Source: Bacteroidota bacterium (GTDB lineage: Bacteria; Bacteroidota; Rhodothermia; Rhodothermales; UBA10348). From it: a stretch of DNA of 64,000 nt. The position numbers and the translations under genes were made by a program. Below, in pieces: positions 62,861-64,000 of the stretch; position 1 is the stretch's first letter; the number at the start of each line of letters is the position of its first letter. The notes under the pieces were generated by a model. That model did not search any database, had not been told where the DNA came from, and saw nothing but the letters and a program-made list of their open reading frames with translations. Location of the stretch: contig JAJCYP010000022.1 in assembly GCA_029262855.1 (NCBI GenBank), positions 111,604 through 175,603 of the forward strand, given 5' to 3'.

Positions 62861-63946
62861 TCAGGGACTTTTGCCAGCGAGTCCAACTTGACGCGGATTT
62901 TCTTTCGATTCCGGGCTGGTCGAGAAGGAAAATACGGTCCGGGACGTGTACGTCTCTCCGGGTCGGAGAAGGGTGCTCGGGTAGTCCGGTCGACTGGGAC
63001 TGTCCGGGAAGTGCTGGGTCTCGAGGCAGACCCCGTCCCGACGCCGATGGGGGTTGCCTGACTTTCCAGGAATGCCCTCCAGGTGATTACCGGTGTAGAC
63101 ATGCATTCCGGGCTCGGTCGTGAATACAGACAGCGTTCGCCCCGAGGCTGGATCAGTCAGCTTCGCCGCCGGCGTGGAACGTTCTCCGGCCAACCAAAAG
63201 GAGTGGTCGTATCCGCCGACGGCCTGGAGGTCTTGGTTCGAGGCGTCGATTCGGGACCCGATCCGGGCTGGCTGACGGAAGTCGAATGGGGTGTTCGCAA
63301 CCGGCGCCGCGCCGCCCTTTGGAATACCGTCTTCCGAGACCGGAATGAAGCGGTCGGCGGCCACCTGCAAGAGGTGATCCTCAATTGACCCGGCGCCGGC
63401 GAGGTTGAAATAGGTGTGCTGCGTAAGGTTCACGGGGGTAGGCCGATCGGTCTTGGCGTGGTAGTCAACCGTCCACTCATTCTGGAGCAGCGTGTAGGTG
63501 ACACGCACGGCCAAGTTGCCGGAAAACCCGCCGTGGCCATCTGGACTCACACAGGATAATGCGACGCCGCACACACGGTCATCCTGGAAGGGTCGGGCCG
63601 ACCAGAGGACGGCGTCGAGTCCGCGATATCCGCCGTGGAGGTGATTCGGTCCGTCATTGCGATCAAGCTGGTAGGTGACGCCATCAACCGAGATCCGCCC
63701 TCTGGCAATGCGGTTGGCGTAACGCCCCACGATCGCTCCGAAATAGGCCGGGTTGTCCAGGTATTCCACGGGCGTGGAGTAGCCCAGCGTCACATCGACG
63801 AAGCGTCCGGCCCGGTCGGGGGCGAGGATGGACAGGACGATACCGCCGTAGGTCATCATCCTCAGTTTGAGTCCGCCGGGGGAGGTGAGCGTGTAGGTCT
63901 GGACTTCGCGATCCCCGACCCAGAACCCGCTGGGTTCGACAGTCAC
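62861..63946 (-). CDS. galM: Aldose 1-epimerase
   Basis: A 361-residue enzyme interconverting alpha- and beta-anomers of aldoses. Catalytic residues are seen: H in NHLHGG and TQHTYFNLAG, and the base Glu in LETQHFPDS. The GTG start at 63946 is the first in this frame inside the window, but the frame stays open to the right edge (to 64000). The true start may lie outside, possibly with a signal peptide. It is first in the minus-strand sugar operon with the SSS symporter. Confidence 0.9.
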   Translation of the reverse strand: MTVEPSGFWVGDREVQTYTLTSPGGLKLRMMTYGGIVLSILAPDRAGRFVDVTLGYSTPVEYLDNPAYFGAIVGRYANRIARGRISVDGVTYQLDRNDGPNHLHGGYRGLDAVLWSARPFQDDRVCGVALSCVSPDGHGGFSGNLAVRVTYTLLQNEWTVDYHAKTDRPTPVNLTQHTYFNLAGAGSIEDHLLQVAADRFIPVSEDGIPKGGAAPVANTPFDFRQPARIGSRIDASNQDLQAVGGYDHSFWLAGERSTPAAKLTDPASGRTLSVFTTEPGMHVYTGNHLEGIPGKSGNPHRRRDGVCLETQHFPDSPSRPDYPSTLLRPGETYTSRTVFSFSTSPESKENPRQVGLAGKSP

Positions 63947-64000
63947 GCTCGGCGCCTGGGGTTTGGGCTTCCGCGTTCCGGATCGTGTCGATTCGCTCTT

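Noticed and set aside
1..64000. Insertion sequences, integrases, attachment sites or CRISPR arrays
   Set aside because: No transposase, integrase, flanking repeats, tRNA target or repeat-spacer array was seen; the gene content looks like ordinary chromosome.

Overview
The window is dense, high-GC bacterial chromosome, with about 60 protein genes and no rRNA, tRNA, CRISPR array or insertion sequence that I can see. Three proteins end in type IX secretion (Por) C-terminal sorting domains. There is also an SusC-like TonB receptor with an N-terminal carboxypeptidase-regulatory domain, DUF6029-like and DoxX proteins, Bacteroidota-like TTG-N19/20-TAnnTTG promoters, and a caa3-type oxidase. Together these point to a Bacteroidota/Rhodothermota (Rhodothermia-like) organism, aerobic and probably marine or environmental. 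The taxon is an inference from gene content.

Layout. 1-6.3 kb (minus): secreted peptidases M14 and M16 and a GH1-like lipoprotein that has lost both catalytic glutamates. 6.8-23.3 kb (minus): one nearly gapless 16.5-kb respiratory block. In transcription order it holds a cupredoxin-like lipoprotein, heme-copper oxidase subunits I, III and IV, two small membrane proteins, a CuA subunit II, a CydA-like (bd-superfamily) protein, three c-type cytochromes (five CxxCH sites, one fused to an ethylbenzene-dehydrogenase-like domain), a radical SAM/SPASM protein, a split-barrel-like unknown, a ferredoxin, two small unknowns, a double universal-stress protein, an Mrp/ApbC ATPase and a zinc-ribbon protein. 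A PCP_red-like helical module occurs five times in three of these proteins. This is the most unusual system in the window.

23.5-25.2 kb (plus): a divergent DoxX operon. 25.4-37.5 kb (plus): mostly exported proteins (beta-barrel protein, Tat-exported epimerase, propeller-amidohydrolase, CPBP membrane peptidase, T9SS-sorted esterase and metallopeptidase). 37.5-40.9 kb (minus): methylglyoxal synthase and a thioredoxin-fold/DUF6029 operon. 41.0-44.8 kb (plus): a probable metal (zinc-type) TonB uptake operon and a SnoaL-like protein. 44.9-47.3 kb (minus): GH16 glucanase and a short RecQ.

47.7-52.8 kb (plus): a translationally coupled polyamine operon encoding arginine decarboxylase, N-carbamoylputrescine amidase and agmatine deiminase. 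It is preceded by a deoxyhypusine-synthase-like enzyme and a 50-residue hyperacidic protein. No SpeD or SpeE is present, so the DHS-like enzyme is the candidate for making the triamine. 53.1-59.8 kb (plus): a TetR-controlled export operon of YbhGFSR type with a clear palindromic operator, a TolC-like protein, an HlyD lipoprotein, two ATPases and two ABC-2 permeases. 59.9-64.0 kb: a small monooxygenase-fold protein, then (minus) an aldose epimerase, a sodium/sugar symporter and a DUF5996 protein.
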